Shown one piece after another: positions 11,722-23,186 of a stretch of DNA of 64,000 bases. The translations under genes were made by a program, and so were the position numbers. The DNA lies in the NCBI RefSeq assembly GCF_947179515.1, contig NC_067490.1, forward strand, positions 27,702,827-27,766,826. Direction: 5' to 3'. The notes under the pieces were generated by a model that made no database searches, was not told the origin of the DNA, and saw only the letters and a list, made by a program, of their open reading frames with translations. How positions within the stretch are numbered: position 1 is the first letter of the stretch; the number at the start of each line of letters is the position of its first letter. The DNA comes from Apodemus sylvaticus (taxonomy: Eukaryota; Chordata; Mammalia; Rodentia; Muridae).

Positions 11722-11963
11722 TAAAAAAGATTTATGTATTTTTAAGTGTGTGTGTGTCTGTGTGCGCGTGACATATATGCATGTCTCTCTCTGTGTGACA
11801 ATGTATGCAGATGCTCACAGAGCCAGAAGAGGGCCACATAGCTCCTGGAACTCTAAGTTGAACTCCAGTAACTGTGAGCTACCTGACATATGTGCTGGAA
11901 ACCAACCTCAGGACCTCTGGAAGAGCAGCAAACGCTCTTAACCACGGAACCATTTCTCTAGCT
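11722..11963 (-). mobile_element. B3/B2-type SINE with GT-rich insert
   Basis: AAAAGATTTATGTATTTTTA at one end and CAGGACCTCTGGAAGAGCAG plus ACGGAACCATTTCTCTAGC at the other are reverse-complement B3/B2 blocks, with a GTGTGTGTGTGTC stretch between. It immediately precedes the GGTGAT satellite. Confidence 0.75.
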
Positions 11964-11999
11964 CTAGATTTTTTAATCTTGTTAATCCTCAAGGTGAAA

Positions 12000-12445
12000 A
12001 ATCAGGCTGATGGTAATGGTGGTGGTGATGATGGTGATGGTGGTGGTGATGGTGGTGGTGGTGGTGGTGGTGGTGATGATGGTGGTGATGATGGTGGTGA
12101 TGATGGTGGTGATGGTGGTAGTGGTGGTGATGGTGGTGGTGATGATGGTGCTGATGGTGGTGGTGGTGATGGTGATGGTATTGATGGTGGTAATGGTGGT
12201 GGTGGTGATGGTGGTGGTGATGGTGGTGGTGGTGATAGTGGTAGTGGTGGTGATGGTGGTGGTGATGATGGTGCTGATGGTGGTGGTGGTGATGGTGATG
12301 GTATTGATGGTGGTAATGGTGGTGGTGGTGATGGTGGTGGTGATGGTGGTGATGGTGGTGGTGATGATGATGGTGATGGTGGTGGTGATGGTGGTGATGA
12401 TGATGGTGGTGGTGGTGATGATGATGGTGATGGTTGTGGTGGTGA
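12000..12445 (+). repeat. GGTGAT-type trinucleotide satellite with a 123-bp higher-order duplication
   Basis: About 445 bases of GGT/GAT codon-like triplets with rare GCT, ATT, AAT and AGT. Two 123-bp blocks at 12117-12239 and 12240-12362 are near-identical down to the rare triplets, showing a segmental duplication inside the array. All long open frames here (Gly/Asp, Met/Val, His, Ser/Pro) are products of the triplet period. Confidence 0.93.
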
Positions 12446-12597
12446 TGACAATGACAAGGACGATAATGATGTCGATGACACCCAGTGCATGGCTGTGAAG
12501 GCTGAGTCAATGTGCAAATACAAGACCAGTAGGCGTATTCTGTTAAGATTAGCTACTACTGCTGGTAAAAACAGAAAACTATTTCTCAAACTTGATC

Positions 12598-12745
12598 AGG
12601 TGTGGTGGACATGCCTTTAATCCCAGCACCAGGAAGGCAGAGGCAGAGGCAGACAGATCTCTGGGAGTTCAAGGCCAGTCTGGGCTACATACCAAGTTCC
12701 AAGCCAGCCGGCCAGGCTGCATAGACATACTGTCTCAAAAAACAA
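12598..12745 (+). mobile_element. B1 SINE
   Basis: CATGCCTTTAATCCCAGCAC, GAGGCAGACAGATCTCTGGG, AAGGCCAGTCTGGGCTACAT and TACTGTCTCAAAAAAC. Confidence 0.87.
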
Positions 12746-13612
12746 TAGTGAAAGATAAAAATTAAAAAAAAAAAATCCTAATGCTAATATCTACCAATAC
12801 CCAAACTACTACAAAACACAAATCTTCACGTGCATTCCGCTGGTAAGCACGCTGCCATCCACACGTTGCCCCTGGAAAACGTCCCCGCAAGCCCACCTAC
12901 ACCACAGTGCCTGCCTGCCTGCTGTGAGTATGAGCCCACTGTGTGGAGAGCACAAACCCTGAGGTCTCATGACAGTTCTGGTTAAGAACTGAGAATCCAA
13001 CATCACATGGCAATTTCCAAAATGAAAGTCTCAATAACTTCTACAGGCGTAAGTCATTAATAACTGACACCCCCCAAAAATTAACGGACAGAGCTATCCG
13101 GCAGTGGGAAGAGGAACTCTGGGGAGGCCAGTGGGGTCAAAGCAGAGCCCCATCTGTAACACCCTGAGGTGATGCACTTACAAGTGGGTCCTTGGTCAAA
13201 GAGCAGCTAGGTCAGCAGTGCCGCACCCCGACACACGGTCACCACGCACAGTCACCGGGGCACAGACAACCGCACAGCCTCCTGGGAAACTCATTTATTT
13301 ACAGATGCTCTGTGCCATCTCATGGAGAAGCAACTCTCCACAGCACCTGTGATCACGTCCCAGAGCTCAGGAGCAGACTCACAGAGAGGACAGACGGACG
13401 GGTGGAGGGGAAGGAATGAAGAACAGAAGCCAAGGGTAAGGGGAAGATGAGACCCAGGAGGAGGGAGCACGGGCTGGGGCGCCCCTCTCTGCCTGTCGCT
13501 GCCAGGCTCCCGATGGCCATGGCCGCAGTCAGTCACAGTTCTCCACTGCTCTCCTGAGAAGGAAGCAGAGATGCAGGAAGCGGCAGGACAGGGCTCTGAC
13601 ACTGTGACGGCT

Positions 13613-13801
13613 TGTTTTAATGTTTGTTCCTTTTGATTTTATGTGTTAGGAGTGTTTTGCCTGCCTGTATGTCTGGGCACTATCTACATGCCTGGTGTGT
13701 AGAGGCCAGAGTAGGAACTGGAGTTACTGATGGTTATGAGCCGCCATGGGGCTCTGGGAAGCGAACCCAGGTGATCTGAAAGAACAGCCACCCGGGTCTC
13801 T
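13613..13801 (-). mobile_element. B3/B4-type SINE
   Basis: TGATTTTATGTGTTAGGAGT, GTCTGGGCACTATCTACATG, GGTTATGAGCCGCCATGGGG and GCGAACCCAGGTGATCTG follow the reverse-complement layout of B3. Confidence 0.7.
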
Positions 13802-13834
13802 AGTGCCTTGGGGATCTTTTCGGGTGGGGGTGGG

Positions 13835-13965
13835 GGAGAAGATGTAGTCTCATGTATCCCAGGCTGGCCTTGAACTTTCTATGTAGCCAAGGATGACCTT
13901 GAACTTCTGATCCTCCTGCCTCTACCTTCCATGTGCTGGGACTACAGGCATTGCCAACCATACAC
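13835..13965 (-). mobile_element. Diverged B1-type SINE
   Basis: ATGTATCCCAGGCTGGCCTT, GATCCTCCTGCCTCTACC and GTGCTGGGACTACAGGCATT are reverse-complement B1 blocks, with a doubled GACCTTGAACTT segment. Confidence 0.75.
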
Positions 13966-14009
13966 CGCTGTGTGTGCGGCTGGGGATCTCGACCACAGCT
14001 TCTTCTTCT

Positions 14010-14147
14010 TTTTTTAAAGATTTATTTATTTATTTATTTATCTTATGTATGAGTGCACTGTAGCTGTAGAGATGGTGTGAGCCATCATGTGGTTGCTGGG
14101 AATTGAACTCAGGGTCTCTGCTCGTTCCGGCCCCATTCACTCTGGCC
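14010..14147 (-). mobile_element. B2/B3 SINE, truncated
   Basis: AAAGATTTATTTATTTATTT followed by GAGTGCACTGTAGCTGTAGA and GAGCCATCATGTGGTTGCTG. Its distal end is lost where the next B2 begins. Confidence 0.82.
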
Positions 14148-14149
14148 CA

Positions 14150-14320
14150 AAGATTTATTATTATGTGTAAGCACACTGTAGCTGTCCCTAGACACCCCAG
14201 AAGAGGGCGTCAGATCCCATTATGGATGGTTGTGAGACATTATGTGGTTGCTGGGATTTGAACTCAGGACCTTCCAAAGAGTAGTCAGTGCTCTTAACTG
14301 CTGAGCCTCTCTCCAGCCCG
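14150..14320 (-). mobile_element. B2 SINE directly abutting the previous one
   Basis: AAGATTTATTATTATGTGTA, CACCCCAGAAGAGGGCGTCA, TATGTGGTTGCTGGGATTTG and CTGAGCCTCTCTCCAGCCC give a nearly full reverse-complement B2. Confidence 0.87.
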
Positions 14321-14962
14321 CGCCCACAGTTACATGTAAACTATTCACGCACTTTACCAACTGAGATATATCCCCAGCCCTACCCCAAAATATTCTTAGG
14401 GACTAAATTTAGAATGAAAACAGACAGATCAAGCAGCATAAATGTAACTGTGACTGCTAAGGGCAACGGAGGCAGGGTGGAAGGGTCCTCTGCACACCAG
14501 GTCGGGACCAGCTCTATTCCCAGTAGTCAAGATGTGGGAGCAACCAAAGGGCCAGCTGTGCTCGGATGGGTAAACAGAGTGTGCACGTTACAGTGGCCAG
14601 TATCTACCTTAAAGAGGAAGGCGGGACCGTCAGGGGTACTTGGCTGTCACAGTCATGGACAGAGTTACACGGCTGCCAGCGGCTGTGGGAAGTGAGGGGT
14701 GAGGCGGGCGCTGAAGGGCAAAGTTGCCAGTTTCAGAAAATGAGAAGATTGTATGGAAACTTGTATGGTGGTAGTGATGTCAGCATGGTGTCACGCTTGT
14801 ATTTAACACCACCAAACCAAGCCAGGGGTGACGGGCTCAAGCTCTCCTTGTACCCACGAGCATCTCGGCAGACACTGTGGACCATGGATGACCATCAAAA
14901 GGGACGTGGAGCTGGGGGTTTGGAGGGACCACCCAGGACAATCAGCATCTGTCCTAAACTCA

Positions 14963-15237
14963 CTTCCTATTGTACGCTGAAGACCATGACCAAAATCATC
15001 TTGGGTAGGAGAGGCTTGGCGTGTTGGCTTGTCCTCATGGCTTGTTCTTCCTGCATTCTTAGACGTCCTAGGACACCTGCCCAGGGCTGACACCACTTGC
15101 AGTGTCAATCTTTAATCAAGAAGACACCCCACAGGTTTGCCCACGGGCCAATCTCACAGAGGCATTTTTTGCCATTGAGGGTCCCTCTTCCCAGATGCCT
15201 ATAGTCTGCATCAAACTGACAGGGAGCTAGCTAGCAC
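14963..15237 (-). mobile_element. MaLR-like LTR relic in sense orientation within the Ascc1 3' UTR/3' flank
   Basis: On the minus strand the relic begins TGTGCTAGCTAG and shows the familiar rodent MaLR-type layout: a CAGTTTGATGCAGACTA-like opening, a CCTCTGTGAGATTGG block, a GGTGTCAGCCCTGGGCAGG block, and a decayed 3' part. It lies 97 bases past the Ascc1 stop in the same orientation as the gene. Family assignment is from memory of the consensus layout, and the subfamily is uncertain. Confidence 0.6.
15111..15116 (-). terminator. Ascc1: Candidate Ascc1 poly(A) signal ATTAAA, LTR-derived
   Basis: Plus-strand TTTAAT reads ATTAAA on the minus strand, about 218 bases beyond the Ascc1 stop codon. 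I see no AATAAA or ATTAAA nearer to the stop. A GTGGTGTCAG stretch lies about 20 bases further downstream and could act as a GU-rich element. A short 3' UTR would suit this gene. The real cleavage site needs 3' end data. Confidence 0.35.
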
Positions 15238-15333
15238 ATCATGCAAATTCCCATACCCACACCCACGCCCCAGGGACTCAAATGAAGCCTCTCTTCTTCA
15301 CCACCTTAGGAAGGCATTCCATTTCTAGTGCTG

Positions 15334-15450
15334 TCAGGAGAAGTCAACATGTCCGCAGGAGGCGTAGTTTCCGAAGCTGTCCACTGTGAACCTCTGGGAG
15401 ATGTGAATAGAATTGAGCCTCAGGGAACCAAAGTAGAAGTTCTCAAATGT
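15334..15450 (-). CDS. Ascc1: Ascc1 last coding exon: C-terminal 38 residues and stop
   Basis: On the minus strand a CTTTGCAG acceptor (G at 15451) precedes 38 codons, TFENFYFGSLRL... to ...YASCGHVDFS, then TGA at 15336-15334. I recognise this as the conserved C terminus of ASCC1, activating signal cointegrator 1 complex subunit 1. It is the C-terminal strand region of the AKAP7/2H-phosphoesterase-like domain. ASCC1 is a nuclear protein working with ASCC2 and the ASCC3 helicase in transcription coactivation and in ALKBH3-linked alkylation damage responses. The exon starts in phase 0 and joins the exon ending ...GRNILK at 41115. The 3' UTR follows directly and enters an LTR relic after about 100 bases. 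Confidence 0.95.
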   Translation of the reverse strand, partial: TFENFYFGSLRLNSIHISQRFTVDSFGNYASCGHVDFS

Positions 15451-18299
15451 CTGCAAAGGAAGAAATCAGAGAGCTAGAGTTGCAAGCATTCACTCTCCCT
15501 TCTGTCTTTAAACACCACACCACACCACACCACACCACAACAATCCTAGCCTCCCCCGCCCCAGGTTTCTCCTCTCAGTGTTTGGGGGTGGAGTGAGAAG
15601 GGACAGCCTGCTCTCCTCCTCATTAGTCCTAAAGTCTCCCTGAGAAAATGCACTGGAGAGGAAGGCTGCAAAGTCAAAGCCAAGATGTCTCTACTGAGCA
15701 GACGCACCAAGAACATGCGGTAAAGAGCCTGGGGCGGTGCACACTCACAGTTAACAACGGGTTTTGGACCAAGTGAGACCCATTAGTATCAGATTTTCTT
15801 AGGGCGACCTAAAAGCCCACAGGACACGCTCCTCTACCTTGTCAACAGCTCTTACTAGGGCACTGACAGCGGAAGCAGGAGTTGAAGCTCATCCCCAAAC
15901 ATGATGGGGACAGCGCAGGAAGGGACATGAGGTGCCCAGGTGTGCAACCCTGCTGGAGGACACTGGATGCTTCTGGAAGCCCTTCAGTCAGAGGAGAACC
16001 AGGCCTGCACCCTCTAGGAACTGCTCCACACTGCTGTCTTCCCATCGGAGTGCTTTCAAGAGCATCGTGGGTGGGAAGGAGCTGCCCTTGTGAAGAGACA
16101 TTCAGAGGCACAATCTGAAATGACACTGAAATTCATCCCAGGAAACTGAGGAAGGGCTGGCAGACAGTAGTCTAGGACCATGCCACCCTGACACACCCAA
16201 GCTCATCTCAGAAGCTAAGTCAGGCCTGGGAAGAACGGGATGAGGGAGGGGCTAACCTTTGGCTGGCTGGGAAGCAAGAACTGCTCTCTTTATAGTCAGA
16301 AAGAATCATCCTTCCTTCCTTCCTTTTTTTTTTCTGGTCCTGGGCTTGAGCTCTGGGTTTCTGCATGTGCCCCGCCTCCAAGCTAAACCCCCAGCTCCAA
16401 GCAGCCTTTTGTATTAACTGCAGCATGCAACAGCCCTGAGTGGAATCTAAGGTGGAGCGATGCTCTGTACACAGGCAACCATCTCCTCACTTGCAGACCA
16501 GCCTCCACACCCATGAACTCCGGGCTCTGCCACCTCTCTTCCTCCTGCAATTAGTGGCCTAGAAAAATGTCTGAGGTTCATTAAAAGCTAACTTTACAAA
16601 GTCCAGTAAATATTGATTCTTCAACATGACATCAATTTGACCCCAGAGGATCTATGTGGAGGCTGTGAGCTGCACTCTCTTGTCTTTTTGAAAGGAGACC
16701 AGCTCTCTCTTGTACTGGCTTACACAGTTAACCCTGTTTCTTGGCTCAAGCAGCCTGTGCAAACCAGATCCACTCTTGTAAAAAAAAAAAATGCAGCTGT
16801 AATAGTTATCTGCTAATCCCTTTGCTGAACATTAATTTGAAGTGAAAACCACATAAACAAGACTGACAGATTTACAGCTTTGCAAACCGAAGCCCTCTAG
16901 GTACAGAAAATACATACTAACCAAGAGACAAAGGAGAGACAGAATGAAGCCATGGGGAGCTCTGCTGTCCTACAAGTTACTGTGGAAGGACTGGTGGCCT
17001 TTGAGTGCTCTGCCTCCTCCCTGTGTCCGAGGTCCCATCCCAGCATGGAGCTGGAAGTGAGCCACACACGCCTGGGCTTTTCCTCTTACAGACCCCCCCC
17101 CCCCCACACACACACACGATCTGACCAGGAGAACCCTTACGACGCTCAGCCTGATGAACGGAAACCATGCATGTGTGGTGACAAAGCTAGCCAATGTGAT
17201 TCCACTGAAGTGCGCAGGAGGGTTAGCGGGAAAGGAAGCACGGGGCTCACAGTCTCCAAAGCTAGTGCTGGCTGACAACATGTGCAGTGACACCACTCAC
17301 CACACCAACCCGTGTGGGATAAAGAATGTCACAGTGCGCAGAGACAGGGAGACCGACAAGCAAAGATGATGTGTAAGCTGTCGCCTGTTACTGAGAACCA
17401 GGAGTCTCTTATGGTGTCTCTAACATCTCCCTGTTCTCTACATTTGGCATTTATTGTACTTTTCCAAGTTCCTGCGTCTCTGGTGACATTTGATAGCATC
17501 ACATCACATGGATTTTGCACATCGACGTCTGTAGCTCAGGCTAGCCTTCTTTCTAGCCTTTCCAACTTCGGTGTCCCTGTTCTCTCTGAATGCCTGGGAA
17601 GACTCTGGGACAGATGATCATGCACTGATTTCTCACCTATTTTACTCCTGAGTCACTGGTATATTTTTAGTGTGAAGCCTTGCTGTCGGTGCTATCAATT
17701 ATTTCTAGTGACTCATCAGAATCACATAAACCCCGTGGAAGGAGGAGCTGAGTCCCACGGTATTCTGTATATTCTGTAACAGTACCTAGCCGTCTACATG
17801 GAACCAATAACCATCTGCTGGGCGAATAACAACAGACCCCCTGCTGTGACCTCACCCTGTGTGCAAGTGCATGAAGGGGGCCGTGTGACGTGTCTGTGTG
17901 TGGGCTGGAACTGATTTATAAGTTCTGTCAAGAAATCCCTGAAGGGGACTGACCAAAACTTGTCTGAGCTCTAACTAAGCTGGGAGTGGGAAGCGTATCT
18001 GAGTCTGACTGACCGACTGGGGGAGCGCTCTGTCTCTTGCCTACTGGGAACTGGGCCCTGCTCTTGGTTCAGCTGCTGATGCGGGGTGTCACTTAGCACT
18101 GAGGATGGACTTCCAGTGCAGGTACAAGGTATGGCTCTATCTCCCAAGTCTTAGGGTCAGGAAGCCAATGAGAAGAAGGCAGTGTGGAGGCTGTGACCAG
18201 GGTCTCACCCAGAGTCCCTGCTTGCTTGCCTCCAGATCTGAGCACGCTTCCACGTGATGGACATGCAGTCTCTACCTCAATGAAAACGCTTACCTGGAG

Positions 18300-18415
18300 C
18301 CAGGATGGAGGTGAACACCTGTAACCCCGGCACTCAGGAGCCTCAGGCTAGAGGATTGAAAATTTGAGGCTAGCTTAGGCTAGGTGACATCCTGTCTCAA
18401 TAAAAACAAAACCAA
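18300..18415 (+). mobile_element. Old B1-type SINE
   Basis: AACACCTGTAACCCCGGCAC, GAGGCTAGCTTAGGCTAGGT and CATCCTGTCTCAATAAAAAC. Confidence 0.65.
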
Positions 18416-20309
18416 AAGCCTCCACAACAAGTGCTAAGTGTGTGGTGAGAAGATGGAGAGATGGGCACGGCTGTCTGAGTCTGAACCATGTTGTGAGCGA
18501 CCGACCCCAGCTCGCTCGCTGCACTAGAAGGCTGCGGCCAAGCCTGTCACGGCTGAGCCTGCAGTTCTAGCCACTCTGCTTTCTGGTCTCTGTGTGAAGA
18601 AGCTCAACCTCACTTCCAACATCTGTGAACACCATCAAGCCTGCACCGACGTGGTGACTGTGACTCTCGGAGACAGCAGCCAACAAAACCCTTTCCGACT
18701 TTAGGTGACCCGAGCAGGTGTCCTGGGCTGGGCACTGACGGGTGAGCACAAGCAAGGCCACCCGAGGGGACGAACTGAGCTGGACCCCGGGGCATGTGCA
18801 AGACAGGGCATGGGCTCAGGGCAGGAGAGTGTGGTGAGCAGGGCCAGGCAGTTTAGGTGTTGGGAGGGGTCCTGAAAGTTACAGCGAGAAAGACTTATGG
18901 AGAGACAAATAGATCACGAAGGCCCCGAGGTCAGGTTTGCAAGCTAGACCTCGTGCCAGCCTGAGAAACCCACTGATGGTCGTGGAGCAGGCTGGCGAGG
19001 AGATTAGCAGGATGCAGAAGGCTACCTCAGCGGAAACAGAAGCCTTGGAAAGGCTGGAGCACTGGGAAGCAGCAGGGATGAGGGACGGAGAGAACATCTG
19101 GGTGTGGAGGAGCCACGGAAAGCGGGCAGAGGAGGGTGCCAGGGCATTTCTGGGAAGAAGTGTGTCCCCCTCGGGCACCCGCAGGCTGCACGTGCCCACA
19201 GACATAGTCCGCCCAGCTGCCTGACACCGTGGCTGCGTCTCCAGCTGTGCCGGCTCAGGCCGTCCTCCAGTCTGCATGCTGTGACCATGCAGTAGACATG
19301 AGCTCTGGAGCAGTTAGACCCGTGGAAGCCTGGTGCCATAAAGAACTTTACAATTACTGCTTCCGAAAGCTGAACTGTCAGTCTTCCCGTGTTCGGGAAT
19401 GAACCCTTTGTTCTGAGTTACAAGTACGCCCCTGTAATCTGTTTGTGAGGAGTTGTCGGTGGTTTCTTCTGACTCTGATGGATCTCGCTTGTCCATTTAA
19501 GCTGTCACAGACTCACCCATGACAGGAGATTCCATGCTAAAAGATGAAGCTGACTGGGAAAGGGAATTAGCAGTGAGGGCAGCACCAGCCTCGACTGACT
19601 GCAGAGGCCAACAGCGCCTGAGCAGGCACCGCAGGTGACTGCCCGCTGCACCCTCACACCCGAGAAGCACAGGCTACAGTCCCCCTCACCCACTGCTCAG
19701 TGTGGGTGGAGAGGCTGCGGTAACCGACCAAGGACACACAGCAAGTGGCGGGTTCCGGACAGGCCACCTCATACATGGCACTGTGCATTTAAGAGAGAGG
19801 ATGCTTTCTTTTCCTCCCACGGCCCTGAAGTGGGTACTAAGATTCTCCTGGGGAGACTCGCGGCTTGTGAGTCCGCTCTCAGAAGACCCTAACTCGGAGA
19901 ACAGAGGAAGCCCTGAGCGACTGTGTTGGCAGGGATGTGGCCATGCCAAGGATTCCTCGGCTCAGAAGGAAGCCTTCCTGGGGAGCGAGGGCCAGCTCTG
20001 ACGGTGTGCCTACAACGTCCACTGCCTGCCCTCTTTCCAGCCTCACATCCCTGGACACTGACAGCCTGAAGACTGTGTCCTGACTCTGCTCCCCTACAGA
20101 GGCTTTCCTACTGAGAGTGGCTGAACCTGTCCCCTAATCCGGCTGTATAACATAAATGGGTCCTCCGTGTTTATCTGCATGTGATAACCCACGGCCACCT
20201 TCAGGTCTATAGAATAAATGCCGAGATTCCGAGGTGCTGAGGCTCTGTCTCACAGCGCAGTCCACCTCAGCTTTCGGTTTCTGTCTGCCTTTTTGTCTTT
20301 TATTTTAGA

Positions 20310-20435
20310 TTTTTTTTTGACAGGGTCTCGCTGTGTAGCCCTGGCTGTCCTGAACTCTGTATGTAGACCACGCTGGCCTTGAACTCACAGAGATCCGCCC
20401 TCTCACTGCCCTCAGTCAGGTCCAAGTGCTAGCAT
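20310..20435 (-). mobile_element. B1 SINE
   Basis: GACAGGGTCTCGCTGTGTAG, CCTGGCTGTCCTGAACTCTG and GGCCTTGAACTCACAGAGAT in reverse-complement B1 order; the distal part is truncated. Confidence 0.82.
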
Positions 20436-22287
20436 CCATGTAAAGACACGTTCGCTTCCTATCACCTGGGAGAAGAAACTAAGAGTCCTCAGTATGTCCA
20501 GGCTGACTTTTTCATGTTCCGAAGGCAGCATGGTGACTGGTTGCATGTAGGACTTCATCCACCTCACTGCACACAGTTCTGGCCTCTTTTCCCTCCTCTC
20601 CCTCTCCTGCCAGCCTCTCTGGGTATGCAAGTTTCATATTTTCTGTAACTTCTATAATGTGTGAATGTAATAGCTCTGCGTTATGTCTCCCTAGTAACCC
20701 AGATACTATTAAAATTAAAGATTAAGCTCTTAAGGGAAAGAGGGAAAATTCTCTTTGCCCTTCCATTAAGTCCTCCCAGTTCACTGCCATCTCGCCATAT
20801 TCTTTTATACTCCAATTATGTCTCCCCGTGGCCTTCTACTCTTTATCAAGTGTAAGAAGAAAGACAGGTAAGTGCACTCCATCCTGGAGGCTCTAGTGTT
20901 AAATACAATGTGGATAAATATGCACACTTTCCCCTTATGAGTGCCTTTGGTTGGTGGGGCCTGAGTCTTGAACCATCACCCTGCCTTGGTCTTGTATTTC
21001 TTGTCTGGCCCAGCCTGGATTTCCCGCCTGATCCTGTGTAGCCCTGAAGACAGAATGCCCCAGTCCAGAGGCTGCCCTTTGGTGGGCTGCCCAGCTGGGT
21101 GGAACTCAAGATGGCCGCCCGAGCACTTGCACCATTCTGGTGTCACTTGCATGCTGAATGCCACATTCCACTGTACTGAAACAGTTAACAGAAGACAACA
21201 GGGAAGAACCATAGGAGAGGAGGTGCCCAAATGCCTGGGCGATCTCCAAGGGTACCAAGGAGAGGGGGAAACATTCCTGCCCTTTAGTAGCACAGCCCAG
21301 TCCTTCACATCTGTGCCCTCCTGGTCCTAATGGGTGGGTAGGGAGGCGGACTTGTAAGTTGATCTTCCAATTCTCCCATTCTTGGCTAAGAATCTGCTCA
21401 CTCACTGCTGAATGCAGTTCTGTTGCAGGCTCCTCAGTCCCCAGAGGAAAAGGCTCCAGTTTGGTAACGGCCTAGTGAGAGGAGAGACATAGATCTTTCC
21501 CTGTCATGGAAGGCGGAGAACTGAGCCTCCCTTCAGATCCCATTTAATCCCTCGCTGTGGGCAGCTCCCCTTGAGAGAGGTCTCAGGATGGCCCAGCCTA
21601 ACCTTCCAAAGCTCACACACGGCTTGCACAGTGAGCTCCTCTCCTGAACCTGGTGTTTGGTCAGCTGACTGGAGCTCAGCTGAAAATTTTTACTTGAATT
21701 TTGGGAGAGAATGAGTATAAATGAACTAAACTGCTCCACTGAATTCAGTGCCTAAATGAAAAGGAGAGACAGAAGAAAAAGCTCAAACTACAAGTTCATA
21801 AGCAGCAAAAAAAAAACAAAACCAAACCCATCTGCTCTTTTGAACTTAAGGTAGTTCTGGAAGAACAGGAAGCCAAAGTATTCTGTTGTTTAGAAAATAG
21901 TAGATCTGATGGGAAAGTTAAATAAAAAAAATCCAGTCAAAGAATTTCAGGTGTGTGGAGCTTCCTTCCTCCTGGGTTCTAACAGCCCGGGGCTCTGAGC
22001 TCTAGGCACTTTCTCCCCAGCACTTTCCTGATCCTTGCACAGCTCTGCAGCTACGGGGTCCCTACAGGAACATGATGGCCATCTACAGCCAAGTACTGAC
22101 GATGTGGGGAGACTAAACGGAACGGAAGACTGCCAGTGTTTGTGTGCTCCACGGACAGCAAGAAAACAAACCTGGCTACTCTAAGAGGAAGCTCTAGTAC
22201 CCAAGTTGGGGAGGCATTTGAAAACTGTAATGTACACACAGCTATCCTGTGCTGTGGATGAAAAGAATCAGTAGAAAACTAAATCCT

Positions 22288-22440
22288 TGCAGGCAATACG
22301 GTGTAAGCCTTTAGTCCCAGCACTTGGGAGGCAGAGGCAGGTGGATCTCTGTTCAAGGTGAGTCTGGTCTACAGAGTGAGTTCCAGGACAGCCAGGGTTA
22401 TATAGAGAAACCCTGTCTCGAAAAACAAAAAACTAAACAA
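22288..22440 (+). mobile_element. B1 SINE
   Basis: CTTTAGTCCCAGCACTTGGG, GTCTACAGAGTGAGTTCCAG and GAAACCCTGTCTCGAAAAAC. A second, poorer B1-like block follows at about 22490-22620 (CATCTGTAATCCCAGCACGG). Confidence 0.9.
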
Positions 22441-23007
22441 AAACCCAAGTGTTCTCTGACAGAGAACTCAAAGTTAAAATTGAGTCCTCTTGGCCAGCAT
22501 TGTGACACACGCATCTGTAATCCCAGCACGGGGAGGGGGGTGTAGGAGACGGCAGGTTTGAAGTGAGCCTGGGCTACATATGGCCCTGTTAGAAAACAAT
22601 TGCAAGCACCCTGCTGCCTCGATCTCATACTCTGCGGAGCCACCAGTTTTAGTTTGTTTCCTCGGGAGAGCACAGAGGGAATTATTGATTTCTGTCACAC
22701 AGTGGTTTACACTGGAAGGGCGGCAAACGGCAAGACTGAATGCCGACTGCGGTCATTTTTCCCAGCATTCACCTTGGACCTGCAACTGCTTCCTCCCCGT
22801 CTGGTGATGTAATCATCAGAGACCAGGAGGGGCTGCAAAACTGAGACTGGAAAGCTCAAGGTTTGACCCCAAGGCACAGAACTAAAGGAAGGCTGGTCGC
22901 CCGCAGGGAACAAGGCAGCCAGGCTTCCTGCCCCTTCTTCAACCTCAGACAAAGCAGTGATCACAGTCCTCAAAGACCCCTCTTTGGAAAGCAGTCTATT
23001 TATGGGA

Positions 23008-23146
23008 AAGTGAGCTGGCTCAGCCAGCAGCAGCACTTGATGCGTGCAGCCTGACCACCTCGGTTCAATCCCAGAACCTAGAAAAAGATAGGCGAGAATC
23101 GACTCCTGAGGGCTCAGTGACCTGCACACTTGCACACATGCGCATG

Positions 23147-23151
<5 letters not shown>
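23008..23151 (+). mobile_element. B4/B3-type SINE before a CA array
   Basis: AAGTGAGCTGGCTCAGCCAG and ACCTCGGTTCAATCCCAGAA are tRNA-like boxes, followed by GCACACATGCGCATGCTC and the CA array at 23152-23184. Confidence 0.65.

Positions 23152-23184
<33 letters not shown>
23152..23184 (+). repeat. CA dinucleotide array
   Basis: Uninterrupted CA run of about 33 bases, the tail of the SINE at 23008. Confidence 0.94.

Positions 23185-23186
<2 letters not shown>

Larger units (their letters stand above)
6588..14962. other. Intergenic region between Spock2 and Ascc1
   Basis: No exon was found between the Spock2 start and the Ascc1 3' end. About 6590-8320 is mostly unique and includes an A22 tract (6889-6910). 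About 8330-9995 has SINEs and an LTR-like element. About 10352-11390 has two MaLR/MLT1 relics. About 12000-12450 is a GGTGAT-type satellite. About 13613-14320 is a run of SINEs. Unique stretches with nothing recognised: 6920-8320, 8700-9090, 10000-10350, 11390-11720, 12750-13610 and 14330-14960. Confidence 0.7.

Noticed and set aside
11874..12620. A 248-codon open frame rich in Gly and Asp, with His-, Met/Val- and Ser/Pro-rich frames on the other phases and strand
   Set aside because: All come from the GGT/GAT triplet period of the satellite. No start context, splice sites or homology support a protein.
14566..15090. A 174-codon plus-strand open frame near the Ascc1 3' end
   Set aside because: It crosses the antisense side of the LTR relic and resembles no protein.
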